The notes under the pieces: generated by a model
What the model saw: only the letters and a program-made list of their open reading frames with translations
What the model was told of the DNA's origin: nothing
Database searches by the model: none
In this document: one piece after another, positions 34,136 to 43,444 of the stretch
Layout of the letters: each line of letters starts with the position of its first letter
Position numbering within the stretch: position 1 is the first letter of the stretch
Translations under genes and position numbers: made by a program
DNA from: Bacillota bacterium
Lineage (GTDB): Bacteria > Bacillota > Clostridia > Christensenellales > Christensenellaceae
Direction of reading: 5' to 3'
Length of the DNA stretch: 64,000 nt
Assembly (NCBI GenBank): GCA_023393165.1
Contig: JAEWMJ010000032.1
Span: 124,001-188,000 of the forward strand

Positions 34136-35248
34136 GTGAAAGTGAGGTTGATTCGCTTGTTCAAATTGCCTGAATATGAGGCGCCTGATTTTGAGCAGCC
34201 TGAGTTTTGCTCGGCGCCTGAGGCCTGTACAATGGCTGCGCCGGGAGACGGCATTCTGCCTGATGATTTTTACGCCACTACGATCTATCCCGAGTACTTC
34301 AAGCTACAGGGCGGATGGCGCCTCATCGACGCCCCGAGGATGGACTGCGCCGTAGTCGTCAAAAACGGCCGGCCAACCGCGACAGAGGCCCGGCGCGTGA
34401 AAAAAGGCGATCCCGTGGTTGTCGGACGCGCGGAGGACATGACAAACGGCGTTTTTATCCATTTCGCAGCGTTTCAGGAAAAGGACGGACCCGGCAGCGT
34501 CCAGAATTTTGCCTTCCGCACCGGAAAATCGAGAGAATCCGCCTATTCCAGGGACTACGACGAGCTCTACGACATCCTGCGGCACGACCGGGCGCAGGGC
34601 AACATCGTATGGGTGCTGGGCCCCGCCGTCGCCTTTGATTACGACGCAAGGCGCGCTATGTCGGGCCTCATTTCTAACGGCTATGTCAGCGCTCTGCTTG
34701 CGGGGAACGCGCTTGCCACCCACGACCTTGAGGCCGGCCTTTTCAATACGGGCCTTGGACAGGATATTTACACAAAAGAGCTTCAGTATAACGGCCACTA
34801 CAATCATCTGGAGACGATCAACCGCGTCCGCCGCGCGGGCACGATCCGGCGTTTTATTGAGGAAAACCCCGAACAGAACGGAATCTCCGCCGCCTGCATC
34901 AAAAACCGGGTCCCCTTGGTGCTAGCGGGGTCCATCCGGGACGACGGACCGCTGCCCGGCGTTATAGCCAACGTGTATGAAGCGCAGGACGAGATGCGAA
35001 AACATATCATGCAGGCCACCACCGTCATTGCCCTGGCTACGCAGCTGCACACCATAGCGGCGGGAAACATGACGCCGTCCTGGCAGATACGGGACGGCCT
35101 CCTGCGCCCCGTGTATTTTTATACCGTGGATATTTCGGAATTTGCCGTGAATAAACTGCGTGACAGAGGAAGCCTTGCGGTCAACTCCATCGTCACAAAT
35201 GTACAGGATTTTCTGATCAACGCCGCGCGCAGCCTTGGCGTTATTTGA
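34136..35248 (+). CDS. Archaeal-type ornithine cyclodeaminase / LOR-SDH domain protein (TIGR00300-like), short N-terminus
   Basis: Matches the LOR/SDH domain of archaeal-type ornithine cyclodeaminases, which convert ornithine to proline and ammonia with NAD. Conserved blocks are clear: APGDGILPDDFYATTIYPEY, MDCAVVVKNG, LLAGNALATHDLEAGLFNTGLG, VPLVLAGSIRDDGPLPGVI, LATQLHTIAAGNMTP and LRDRGSLAVNSIVTNVQDFL. The protein is about 65 residues shorter at the N-terminus than I recall for the family, so the N-terminal ferredoxin-like domain looks mostly absent. The GTG at 34136 has no good ribosome-binding site; an ATG at 34231 is the alternative. It converges with the M20 peptidase gene, 2 bp apart. 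Confidence 0.75.
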   Translation: MKVRLIRLFKLPEYEAPDFEQPEFCSAPEACTMAAPGDGILPDDFYATTIYPEYFKLQGGWRLIDAPRMDCAVVVKNGRPTATEARRVKKGDPVVVGRAEDMTNGVFIHFAAFQEKDGPGSVQNFAFRTGKSRESAYSRDYDELYDILRHDRAQGNIVWVLGPAVAFDYDARRAMSGLISNGYVSALLAGNALATHDLEAGLFNTGLGQDIYTKELQYNGHYNHLETINRVRRAGTIRRFIEENPEQNGISAACIKNRVPLVLAGSIRDDGPLPGVIANVYEAQDEMRKHIMQATTVIALATQLHTIAAGNMTPSWQIRDGLLRPVYFYTVDISEFAVNKLRDRGSLAVNSIVTNVQDFLINAARSLGVI

Positions 35249-35250
35249 GG

Positions 35251-36699
35251 CTAAAGCCTTTCCATAAGCGCCGTAAAAAAATCAATGCAGCGGTTGACGT
35301 TTATAACGCTGATATTTTCATTCGTCCCGTGCATCTTCGCCAGGTCCTCATTGTCGATGACATACGGCGAGAAGCGGAAGATGTTCTTTGAGACGCATTC
35401 ATATTTTCTTGCGTCCGTCGAAGCCATCACAAGGTATGGCGCGACAACGGCGCCGGGGCAGAACTCCTCTATAAGCCTCTCCAAAGCGCGGAAAGCGTCC
35501 GAATCGCTTGGCGAGAGCTCCGACGGATCATCCAGATGTATGGGTTCCAGATCCACGGGGAGCCCTTTTAAGATTTTCCTGAAGCGGCGCAGGAGCGTTT
35601 CCCCATCCTCGCCCGGCAGGATACGGCAATTCACCATAGCGGACGACTTTTGGGGCACTACATTGGGCGCGGGACTGCCCTGCGCCATCGTTACCGCGAC
35701 CGTAGTCCGAAGGAGCGCGCTGCCGCTGTTCATTTTAGAAAACACGCGCAGGAAAACCGGTTTGAAAAGCCAGAGATTTGCCAGAATGACGCGGTTTACG
35801 CCCTTCATATACGGTCCTATCCGCATAAGAAAAGCTCTTGCCGGCGCAATCAGGCGGGGTTTGTCCGGGTGGCTTTCTATCCGGCAGAGCGCCTTTGCAA
35901 GAATACCGAGGGAGGTATGGGGCGCGGGCATGGACGAGTGTCCCCCGTCTTTCGTTACCGAGAGGCGGATGTTGGCAAAGCCTTTTTCCCCGACCCCTAC
36001 CAGCGCGATGGGCCTGTCGATCCCGGCGATTGCGCCCGTCACGGCGCAGCCGCCCTCATCAAGAACAAAATCAAACTCAAGCCCCTGATCTTTAAAATAC
36101 CCGGCAATTTTGAGCGCGCCCTGCTCCCCGTTTAGTTCTTCGTCGTGGCCGAAGGCCATATAAATATCCCGCGCGGGCGAAAAACCTTTTTCAAGAAGGC
36201 GTTCCAGCGCTTCCAGCGCGGCGATGATATGCACTTTGGTATCCAGCGTCCCCCGGCCCCAAACTAAGCCGTCCCGGATGTTTCCGCTGAAAGGCGGCTC
36301 GGTCCATTCGCTTTCCGTCCCTTCTTCCACAGGTACAACGTCCATATGCGCGGTGATCAGTACCGGCTTGCCCCCGGCCGGGCTGTCCGATTCCAAATGA
36401 TAGATCAGGCTGTAGCCGTTTATGACGGTTTTTTTACAGTGTTTATGGACAAGCGGAAACAAAGGCTCGAGCAATTGCTGAAAACCCTCAAAAGCGGACC
36501 AGTCGCTTTTGCCGGGGTCCATATAGGTGACCGTGGGCACGCGGACCGCCTGCGCGAGCTTCTCCGCACCGGCACGATCGGCGCTTTGTGCATAATACGG
36601 GCAAGGAGATTTCGCCGCCGGCCTGAAGCGGAGCGTTTTTACCGCAACGGCCAGGATCACCGCCGCGAGTATCAGGATAATGCCGATTAATATAGCCAC
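35251..36699 (-). CDS. M20-family metallopeptidase, membrane-anchored
   Basis: A di-zinc peptidase/deacylase of 482 residues, closest in layout to CPS1/PM20D1-type carboxypeptidases. One N-terminal membrane segment (residues ~3-21) is followed by the catalytic domain with ITAHMDVVPVEEG, GRGTLDTKVH and FGHDEELNG, then the dimerisation lid. The metal-binding residues are all present. The gene follows the YfcC-type transporter gene by 27 bp. Together they could release and move a peptide-derived or N-acyl amino acid; this is inference. Confidence 0.87.
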   Translation of the reverse strand: MAILIGIILILAAVILAVAVKTLRFRPAAKSPCPYYAQSADRAGAEKLAQAVRVPTVTYMDPGKSDWSAFEGFQQLLEPLFPLVHKHCKKTVINGYSLIYHLESDSPAGGKPVLITAHMDVVPVEEGTESEWTEPPFSGNIRDGLVWGRGTLDTKVHIIAALEALERLLEKGFSPARDIYMAFGHDEELNGEQGALKIAGYFKDQGLEFDFVLDEGGCAVTGAIAGIDRPIALVGVGEKGFANIRLSVTKDGGHSSMPAPHTSLGILAKALCRIESHPDKPRLIAPARAFLMRIGPYMKGVNRVILANLWLFKPVFLRVFSKMNSGSALLRTTVAVTMAQGSPAPNVVPQKSSAMVNCRILPGEDGETLLRRFRKILKGLPVDLEPIHLDDPSELSPSDSDAFRALERLIEEFCPGAVVAPYLVMASTDARKYECVSKNIFRFSPYVIDNEDLAKMHGTNENISVINVNRCIDFFTALMERL

Positions 36700-36726
36700 A
36701 GTTAAAACACCAGCTCTCTTCAGAAA

Positions 36727-38205
36727 TTAAAACGGCCCGTAATGGATCGCAACGCCTATGAGTAAAAATCCGCAGGCGAGCGCCAGCGCTGCGATCTGCA
36801 GCTTGTACGTCCACCTGAACCATTTTGCAAAGCTGACCACCGTAAGGCCCAGGCAGATAAGCAACACCGGATTCGTCGGATAGATCATATTGGAAAAGCC
36901 GTCGCCGAAACAAAAGGCGAGCACAGAGGTCTGGCGCGTAACGCCGATCAGGTCGCTCAGAGGAGCGATGATGGGCATCACCAGAAACGCCTTGGCCGAC
37001 GACGAACCGACGAAGAGCTCCAGTACGAGTACCAAAGCATATATGATAAGGATGGCGGCATAAGGCGATACGGCCAGCATGGAACTAGAGGCGTAATACA
37101 ATATCGTATCCATGATCCCGCCGTTGCTGATGATGAATTTGACGCTCATGGCAAGCAGGATGAGGACGATGCCCGGAGCGATCCCGGCGATACTGCCGCC
37201 CATGATTTTCAGCCTTTTTTTAAGCGGGATCCCGGCAATGGCAGCCGACACAAACCCGCCCGCGAGGAACAGCACCCCGATCACGGGGAGCGTGAGATCG
37301 GACAAACCGGCGAGCGACAGAACCACAATTATTGCGATAACCAGCACGATCAAAACAGCGAAAGCAATTGCCGCCCGCTTGACGCGGTTATACTCCTCCG
37401 GGGATTTTTTGCCGAGAACAGCATCCAGGCTGCCGATATTTTTGTATTTATCACGCAGCGCGGAATCCTCCTTATACACCAGGGACTTTGTGGGGTCTTT
37501 TTCAATTTTCCTGGCATACCGGTATATAAACAGGAAGACGACGGCGAAATAGGCGGCAAATATGATCAGCCTGTAGCCGAAACCGGAGTATAAGGGCAGT
37601 TCTGCAATTTTTTGGGTAATGATAATGGAAAAGGGGTTCATGATGGCGGCCGTAAATCCGAAGCAGGAAGCCAGCATGCTGATACCCAGGCCCACCAGAG
37701 AATCCCACCCGAGGCAGTAGGCGAGCGCGATGATAATGGGCACAACGGCGATATTTTCCTCAAAAGTGCCAAGGACAGCGCCCGTGGCCATAAAGAAAAG
37801 GATGATGACCGCCATGAGCCGGTATCTGACATGGCCAAACTTCCGAACGACCTTTGAAATAGCAAAAGACATCACGTCGCTCTTTTCCAGCAGCGAAAAC
37901 GCGGCGCCTACAGCGATCAAAAAGAAAATGATCACTATAATGACGGTACCGTCGCTGCTTCCGAGCACCTCTACGGGCGCGGTGAACCAGCGCCATACCG
38001 GAAACCTCTCGGCCTGTGTGAAATGGAACGAGTTCTGGACGATCGTTTCACGGCCGTCCGTCATCTGCCTGTCAAAGCTGCCCGTAGGAATTACCTGCGT
38101 CAATATGCCGACCACGATGATGAGCGCTACAAGGATGATGAGTGCCGTTATAAATGTTTTTTTCTCAATTCTAATGGACGCCTGCTCGCGTGTTGGCTCT
38201 TTCAT
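36727..38205 (-). CDS. YfcC/DcuC-family membrane carrier
   Basis: A 492-residue secondary transporter with about 12 membrane segments. The layout (N-terminal cytoplasmic tail, single helix, a loop ending in FHFTQAERFPVWRWF, then FSLLEKSDVMSFAISKVVRKFG and the re-entrant FGDGFSNMIYPTNPVLL) is that of the YfcC branch, whose members are annotated as C4-dicarboxylate or basic amino acid/peptide carriers. The substrate cannot be read from sequence. GGGGAGG precedes the ATG. First gene of a two-gene operon with the M20 peptidase. Confidence 0.86.
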   Translation of the reverse strand: MKEPTREQASIRIEKKTFITALIILVALIIVVGILTQVIPTGSFDRQMTDGRETIVQNSFHFTQAERFPVWRWFTAPVEVLGSSDGTVIIVIIFFLIAVGAAFSLLEKSDVMSFAISKVVRKFGHVRYRLMAVIILFFMATGAVLGTFEENIAVVPIIIALAYCLGWDSLVGLGISMLASCFGFTAAIMNPFSIIITQKIAELPLYSGFGYRLIIFAAYFAVVFLFIYRYARKIEKDPTKSLVYKEDSALRDKYKNIGSLDAVLGKKSPEEYNRVKRAAIAFAVLIVLVIAIIVVLSLAGLSDLTLPVIGVLFLAGGFVSAAIAGIPLKKRLKIMGGSIAGIAPGIVLILLAMSVKFIISNGGIMDTILYYASSSMLAVSPYAAILIIYALVLVLELFVGSSSAKAFLVMPIIAPLSDLIGVTRQTSVLAFCFGDGFSNMIYPTNPVLLICLGLTVVSFAKWFRWTYKLQIAALALACGFLLIGVAIHYGPF

Positions 38206-38524
38206 TTTGCGCCTCCCCGTTCACTATGAATGTGATCAGTTAAAATGCATCCGCATGTTAATATATATCCATAATAAGTTAATATATATTCATAATAAGA
38301 AGCCCCAGGCTGAAAGTCAATCCAAAAATTGAAAGCATGAGGCGGCAATATCCTTATTAACTGCAAAGAAACCGCGTGTTTTGCTTTGCTTTAAAACAGA
38401 AATCCCAGGCCTGGGCCTGGGAATGCTCGATGCGCTGCGGTTTTACAGAATACCGCCGCTTTTGAATACTTATTGGCTGCCCGCGGCCTGCCGTCGTTTG
38501 ACGGCGTGCGGGATTAATGCTGCG
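38206..38524. other. 319-bp intergenic region upstream of the YfcC gene
   Basis: Holds a 21-bp tandem repeat (38258-38299) probably within the YfcC promoter region. Nearer the deacetylase stop codon lies a GC hairpin (GCCGTC-AAAC-GACGGC on the minus strand, about 38491-38506) without a T-run. No gene seen. Confidence 0.5.
38258..38299. repeat. Two tandem 21-bp AT-rich repeats upstream of the YfcC gene
   Basis: TTAATATATATCCATAATAA plus G at 38258-38278 is repeated at 38279-38299 with one change (C to T). On the minus strand each unit includes a TTATTAT -10-like block. A pair of regulator sites or a duplicated promoter element is possible. Confidence 0.65.
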
Positions 38525-39493
38525 TCAGCTGTTTTTGCTCTTGGCAAATGCCTGCTGTATGGCGGGGGAATCCGCCGTAAGCGTTTTAAAGGTATAGCCC
38601 TTGCTGCGCAGTTCCTTTACGATTTTGGGAACGGCATCCACCGTGAAATCATGGGTATCGTGCAGGAGGATGTTCACAACATTGTGGCCCTCGGCGTCCT
38701 TTATCACCCTGGAGGCAAGTTCGTCGGCTGTGGGATAAGGTTTTTCGGCATCGTAACCGCCCGCGTTCCAATCGAAATACTGGAAGCCCATTTCCTGCAC
38801 GTCTTTTGCCAAGGTGGGCATAATCACCTGACCGCCCGAAGCGGTGATGGATACGGTGTTGCTTGCGCCGCCCGGAAACCTGCAGACATCGGGCGTCCTG
38901 CCCGTGCACTCTACGATCACTTCTTTCATTTTATTGAAATCATCCAGAAAATTTTGTTCGCTTGCATAGATCGTATAATAATCATGCGTCCATGAATGGA
39001 CGCCGACAGCATGCCCCCTTGAGGATTCTTCCTTCAGGAGGTCCCTTTTTTTCTTTGTGTCCGAGCCTGTAAATGCGATAAAGAAGGTGGCTTTAACATG
39101 CAGATCGTCCAGTACGTCCAGCAGGCGGGATGTGACGTGCGAAGGCCCGTCGTCAAAGGTAAGGTAAGCGACTTTTTCACCGGAATCCTGGCTTTGGACG
39201 GACGTCTGGTTGGCCGTCGTATTGTTCTGCAAATCGTCGTACTCATCCTTCAGGGACTGAAAATCACTCTCAAGAGAATCGTACTGATCCTGCAAAGACC
39301 GGTTCTGGTCCTGAAGCGTCTGAATTTGCGTTGTCAGCCGGCCGTTCTCCTCCCGCGCCTGCTCCATATCCCGCGAGAGGGAATCCTTATGAGAATATTC
39401 AAAAACCGAAAATACGCCTAAGCCAATTACAAGCGCGATCAATATGATCATAGCCGCCGCGGATCTTCTTCTATATTTCATTCTTCTGCTCAT
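38525..39493 (-). CDS. Membrane-anchored polysaccharide deacetylase (NodB homology)
   Basis: A CE4-type deacetylase of 322 residues acting outside the membrane, probably on peptidoglycan or another cell-wall N-acetylglycan. One N-terminal membrane helix (~11-30), a coiled coil (~35-85, SLQDQYDSLESDFQSLKDEY) and the NodB domain (~100-310). The motifs YLTFDDGPSHVT (catalytic Asp, metal Asp), HSWTHDYYTI (metal His) and VCRFPGG are intact. The start MSRRMKY follows GAGGAAACAG. It is monocistronic. Confidence 0.92.
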   Translation of the reverse strand: MSRRMKYRRRSAAAMIILIALVIGLGVFSVFEYSHKDSLSRDMEQAREENGRLTTQIQTLQDQNRSLQDQYDSLESDFQSLKDEYDDLQNNTTANQTSVQSQDSGEKVAYLTFDDGPSHVTSRLLDVLDDLHVKATFFIAFTGSDTKKKRDLLKEESSRGHAVGVHSWTHDYYTIYASEQNFLDDFNKMKEVIVECTGRTPDVCRFPGGASNTVSITASGGQVIMPTLAKDVQEMGFQYFDWNAGGYDAEKPYPTADELASRVIKDAEGHNVVNILLHDTHDFTVDAVPKIVKELRSKGYTFKTLTADSPAIQQAFAKSKNS

Positions 39494-39734
39494 CTGTTTC
39501 CTCACGTGATAAAAGTCTATATTATAACAATATCATATTTTTATGTAAATTTATATATAAATTTGTCGTTTTTTAGTTTAGAGCAAATAAAAATGCCTTT
39601 CGACAGCCGGACCGTCCTGAAACCGTCCATTTTGCTTAAGGCATTCCAATTTTACCGTGTTATTCCATCCTGTTCCACGTATTATAATATCTCATAAGGA
39701 GTTCATTTCCATGCGGAATGTTTTGGTCCGGGCA

Positions 39735-40385
39735 TTATATTTTTAAAGCTTTTATAAAACCCGCGGTGTCCTGCGCCCTGAATAAGGCGCTCCCCGCAAC
39801 GAGAACGTTCGCGCCGCTCTGTTTACACTTTCCGGCTGTCGTCAGGTTGACGCCGCCGTCCACTTCTATATCGCAGTCAGTATTCTTTTCATCAACCATT
39901 TCCCGTATCCGGGCCACTTTGGCCAGCATGGACTTTATAAAAGACTGGCCCCCAAAGCCGGGTTCCACCGTCATTACCAAAATCATATCGCACAATCCGA
40001 CAAACGGAAGGACAGCCCGGGCAGGCGTGTTTGGCTTTAAGGCGACGGCCCCGCGCGCTCCCGAGGCCCGGATCAGCTTAAGCGCGCTTAGTGTGTTTTC
40101 TTCCGTATCCGCCTCAACATGGACCGTCACGATGTCCGCGCCGGCCCGGCAAAACTCATTGACATACCGGATGGGTTTGTCTATCATCAGATGCACGTCC
40201 AGCGCCCTTTGAGCGGCTTTGCGGATCGCGGCGACCGCGTCTATCCCAAACGATAAATTCGGGACAAAGGCGCCGTCCATCACATCAATATGCAGAAGGT
40301 CCGCTCCGCACGCTTCCAGGCGCCGGATATCGCTTTCCAGGTTTAAAAAATCCGCGGAGAGAACGGATGGCGCGACTTTTATCAT
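39735..40385 (-). CDS. rpe: Ribulose-phosphate 3-epimerase family protein
   Basis: Interconverts ribulose 5-phosphate and xylulose 5-phosphate; AlsE-type members act on allulose 6-phosphate. The 216-residue TIM barrel shows all family blocks: APSVLSADF, LHIDVMDGAFVPNLSFG, DVHLMI, MTVEPGFGGQSF, EVDGGVN and LVAGSALF. Metal His and Asp residues are intact. Last gene of sugar operon 2, directly after an FGGY kinase, so it likely feeds that kinase's product to the pentose phosphate pathway. Not necessarily the housekeeping copy. Confidence 0.93.
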   Translation of the reverse strand: MIKVAPSVLSADFLNLESDIRRLEACGADLLHIDVMDGAFVPNLSFGIDAVAAIRKAAQRALDVHLMIDKPIRYVNEFCRAGADIVTVHVEADTEENTLSALKLIRASGARGAVALKPNTPARAVLPFVGLCDMILVMTVEPGFGGQSFIKSMLAKVARIREMVDEKNTDCDIEVDGGVNLTTAGKCKQSGANVLVAGSALFRAQDTAGFIKALKI

Positions 40386-40431
40386 TGCATGATCTCCTTA
40401 CAGAAAATAAACTTATTCATAAAACTATCCG

Positions 40432-41898
40432 TCATTCTATTTGCGCGATCCGCACCGCCGAATCGTACAGCGCGCAGAACTGTTTGTATTTTCTTTGAAA
40501 CCGGCCGCCGTTTTGCGGCTCGTAACGCTTTTCCGTTTGAACCGCTTTTCTGGACGCCTCCTCGTAATCATGAAATATGCCTTCGGACACGGCGCTTATA
40601 ATGGCCGCCCCATAGCAGGCGGCTTCTTTTTCTTTGGGAATTACAACGGGGAGGCCCGTAATATCCGCCTGAAGCCGGCACCATAAATCGGATCTCGCTC
40701 CTCCGCCCGTCGCGATGATATACCCGATATCCGTACCCCTTGCCCTGATGGTTTCGCAGTTCTTTAAAAGCAAAAACGAAACGCCTTCCATAACTGCGTA
40801 AGCCATGTCGAATGCGTCGTGCTCCGCTCTTAAACCGTAGAATACGCCCGACGCCCTTAGGTCAAATTCCGGCGCGTTGGAACCCACAATGTACGGAAGG
40901 AAAAGCAGCCCGCTTGGAAGCTTTCTTTGCCGCAGCGTATTATCCAGATCGCTGTAAGAAACGTCCTTCATGCAGATTCTTTTGAACCATTCCAGACAGA
41001 CGCCGCCGCTTTCCGCCACGGGCAGCATCACATAGGAGCCCGGATAGAATCCGTAATGCATTGCGATACCGCCATTTTTGGCCGCAGGCATTTTTGCCAT
41101 TGCGGCAAGCGCCATCACCGTTCCTGTGGAAAGGCTGACGCCTCCTTCTTTTACATTGCCCGTACCGATCATGCCGGCAAAGTGATCCAGCGTCCCGATG
41201 TTCACCCGCACCCGCTCAGCCAACCCCGTCCGCCGGGCGGCGTCTTCCGTCAGCGCGCCCGCCACCGTACAGGGCTCTTTCAGCGGCGGAAGCTGGGACT
41301 CCGAAACGCCGCAAAAATCAAGCATTCTTTTCCAATAGCATTTGTTGTAAATATCAAAATAAAAGGTAAACGTGGCTATCGAACAATCCGCCATTATTTT
41401 ACCGGTGAACCTGTAGACCACAAAATCCTTTAAAAGCATGAATTTTGCCGCCTGATGAAATATTTCCGGCTTATTGCGCCTGAGCCACAGAATTTTCGTG
41501 GCGGGCCATGTGGGCAATACCGCGAGCTGGCCGGTCACCGCTTCGCATTCTTCATGCGAAAACTCTTTTTCTATTATCGCGCATTCTTCCGCCGATCTTT
41601 CATCCATCCAGGAGACCGCATTCAGCAAAGGCGCTCCGGATCCGTTCAGTACGACCAGGGATTCCGCCTGGCCGGTAAAAGAAATTTGTTTGATCTCCGA
41701 AGGATTGACCGCCGGATCTTTGGATAAACCGGCAATCATGGAAAATAAAGAGTCCACATATCCGTCCGCGTCAAACTCCACAAAACCGTTTGCACGCTGA
41801 TAAACGACCGGTTCGCTTCTCCGCGCGATACAATTGAGATGCCGGTCATACACTGCCGCTTTTATATTGGTGCTGCCTAAATCAACCGCAATGAACAC
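40432..41898 (-). CDS. FGGY-family carbohydrate kinase, operon 2
   Basis: A 488-residue ketose kinase with the N-terminal FIAVDLGSTNIKAAVYD and C-terminal IATGGGARSDLWCRLQAD motifs. Both domains are complete. The start is a GTG (residue 1) after AGGGGGA; the next in-frame codons begin the phosphate loop immediately, which supports it. It lies between a ceramidase-like gene and rpe, so its product is probably a ketose 5-phosphate. It is a distinct paralogue of the 5649-7124 kinase. Confidence 0.9.
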   Translation of the reverse strand: MFIAVDLGSTNIKAAVYDRHLNCIARRSEPVVYQRANGFVEFDADGYVDSLFSMIAGLSKDPAVNPSEIKQISFTGQAESLVVLNGSGAPLLNAVSWMDERSAEECAIIEKEFSHEECEAVTGQLAVLPTWPATKILWLRRNKPEIFHQAAKFMLLKDFVVYRFTGKIMADCSIATFTFYFDIYNKCYWKRMLDFCGVSESQLPPLKEPCTVAGALTEDAARRTGLAERVRVNIGTLDHFAGMIGTGNVKEGGVSLSTGTVMALAAMAKMPAAKNGGIAMHYGFYPGSYVMLPVAESGGVCLEWFKRICMKDVSYSDLDNTLRQRKLPSGLLFLPYIVGSNAPEFDLRASGVFYGLRAEHDAFDMAYAVMEGVSFLLLKNCETIRARGTDIGYIIATGGGARSDLWCRLQADITGLPVVIPKEKEAACYGAAIISAVSEGIFHDYEEASRKAVQTEKRYEPQNGGRFQRKYKQFCALYDSAVRIAQIE

Positions 41899-41947
41899 GT
41901 TTTTATTCCCCCTGAAAGTCTGAAGACTTTAAACCGGTCCGGTCCAT

Positions 41948-43420
41948 TCAAGAATCCCATAATTCACCGATGACCCGCAGCGTTTCTTCCACCAAAACGT
42001 CGCCTCCGTCAGGGCCGCAGCAGGTAGACGCGGGCTTGCTGCTGTAAGAACCGCCGCTGACCGCGTCTCTTGTGGGCAGGTAGCCGCCCAGGCCGTTTGA
42101 GAGCTGAATAATAAATACCTGTTCCGCTTCCGCTCTTGCTTTGATTCGCTGTGCGAACTCATGGTACAATTCAAACGGATTGGTGGCGACGGCAATATTG
42201 CCTATCCTCAGGATGTGGCATTTGAACGAATACGCATCCGAAATATTCTGCTTTTCATAACGGATCACAACGCCCTGCGGCTCAAATGCGGCGACAAGAT
42301 CCTCCATTGTCATGGGATTCTCTTTTGAAAATTTCGCCTTGATCCCGCCGACCTGTTCCATGGCCTGCCTGTATTCCTCTTCGCTCACCTTTCTGATCGG
42401 CAGTTTCATCTCAAGAACTTTATGCTCAAAAAGGGGCGTATAATCTATATAATTCCGCGCCGTTTGATAGCCTCTTGCAACCGCTTCGGAAATCCTTGCG
42501 GCTATCTGCCGGCACTCCAGCGTCATATCAAAATTGCGGAAAACCTCTTTTGCCTGTCCGCCCCATTCCAGAAGCTCTTTTTTATTGGTCTTGCTGATTT
42601 TTACAAGATCTATGGGAGCGAGGTCTCCGGCCGCGCCGCATACCGGCAGTATATGAATATTGCCGAGCTTCTCCCTGATCTCGTTTCTTACCGGGCCCCA
42701 ATAGTCGGCGGAAATGAAACAATGCAGTTCGTAGACCTGGGAAGGGCACGGTACGTTTACGACCACGCCCGTCAACTCTCCGTTTTCGTTCCACGTATAC
42801 AACAGCTCCACGGCATTATCCACGCCGCCCTCAAACTGTACAAAATCCGGCCTGGAGCAGTCGCCGTACATGACGCTTTCTTTTTTCCCGTTCCGCATAA
42901 AAACGGGCCTGCGGTTAAAGCCGACAACGGCGTAATCGTGCGCGTTGCTTACGCCTCCTTCTTTCCGGCTTTCCCATGCGCGCACAATCAGATTGTGTAT
43001 TGCGTCCACAAAATATTCCTGCGCCTCATCGGACGGCAGCAGATTTTGCGGCGTATCGATCTGCGGCAATATATCCTTCCCATATACATGCTCGTTTTCC
43101 TCACGCATAAAATCGCTGTGGAAATCCGTGGAATTATGGCTATGGGTTACATTGAAGGTAATCTTATTAAAATCGATTTCCTTTATATCTTTCAGTCTTT
43201 CCTTTAACAGCCCAAAAGCATGCACCGGAACCTCCGTCATATCCATGGAAACAAAGGTTGCCTGCTGCGCGCCGTTTTCAATAACAAGCGCAGTTGCCGT
43301 AATCGGATCATGTACGTATTGCGAGACCCTCTGATACATCTGTCCAATCATGATAACAGGACGGGCAGGTGTAATGCTCGATTGTGCCCAACCGATCCGT
43401 ATTTTCTGGTTTTTGCTCAT
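41948..43420 (-). CDS. Neutral/alkaline ceramidase-like protein in sugar operon 2
   Basis: A 490-residue protein resembling the N-terminal catalytic domain of neutral/alkaline ceramidases (Ceramidase_alk). Seen are the opening IGWAQSSITPARPVIMIGQ, ALVIENGAQQATFVSMDMTEV and the zinc-like motif FNVTHSHNSTDFHSDF. It lacks a signal peptide and the C-terminal immunoglobulin-like domain of true ceramidases, so a cytoplasmic hydrolase acting on a sugar derivative is more likely than ceramide cleavage. The gene is 24 bp after the fucose-isomerase-like gene with GGAG before the ATG. Function unknown. Confidence 0.75.
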   Translation of the reverse strand: MSKNQKIRIGWAQSSITPARPVIMIGQMYQRVSQYVHDPITATALVIENGAQQATFVSMDMTEVPVHAFGLLKERLKDIKEIDFNKITFNVTHSHNSTDFHSDFMREENEHVYGKDILPQIDTPQNLLPSDEAQEYFVDAIHNLIVRAWESRKEGGVSNAHDYAVVGFNRRPVFMRNGKKESVMYGDCSRPDFVQFEGGVDNAVELLYTWNENGELTGVVVNVPCPSQVYELHCFISADYWGPVRNEIREKLGNIHILPVCGAAGDLAPIDLVKISKTNKKELLEWGGQAKEVFRNFDMTLECRQIAARISEAVARGYQTARNYIDYTPLFEHKVLEMKLPIRKVSEEEYRQAMEQVGGIKAKFSKENPMTMEDLVAAFEPQGVVIRYEKQNISDAYSFKCHILRIGNIAVATNPFELYHEFAQRIKARAEAEQVFIIQLSNGLGGYLPTRDAVSGGSYSSKPASTCCGPDGGDVLVEETLRVIGELWDS

Positions 43421-43444
43421 TTATATTTCTTCTCCAAACTTATT

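Noticed and set aside
39494..39734. Search for a small RNA or tRNA between the deacetylase and rpe
   Set aside because: Only a weak AATGCCT/AGGCATT inverted repeat is visible; no tRNA-like folding or promoter-terminator pair could be supported.
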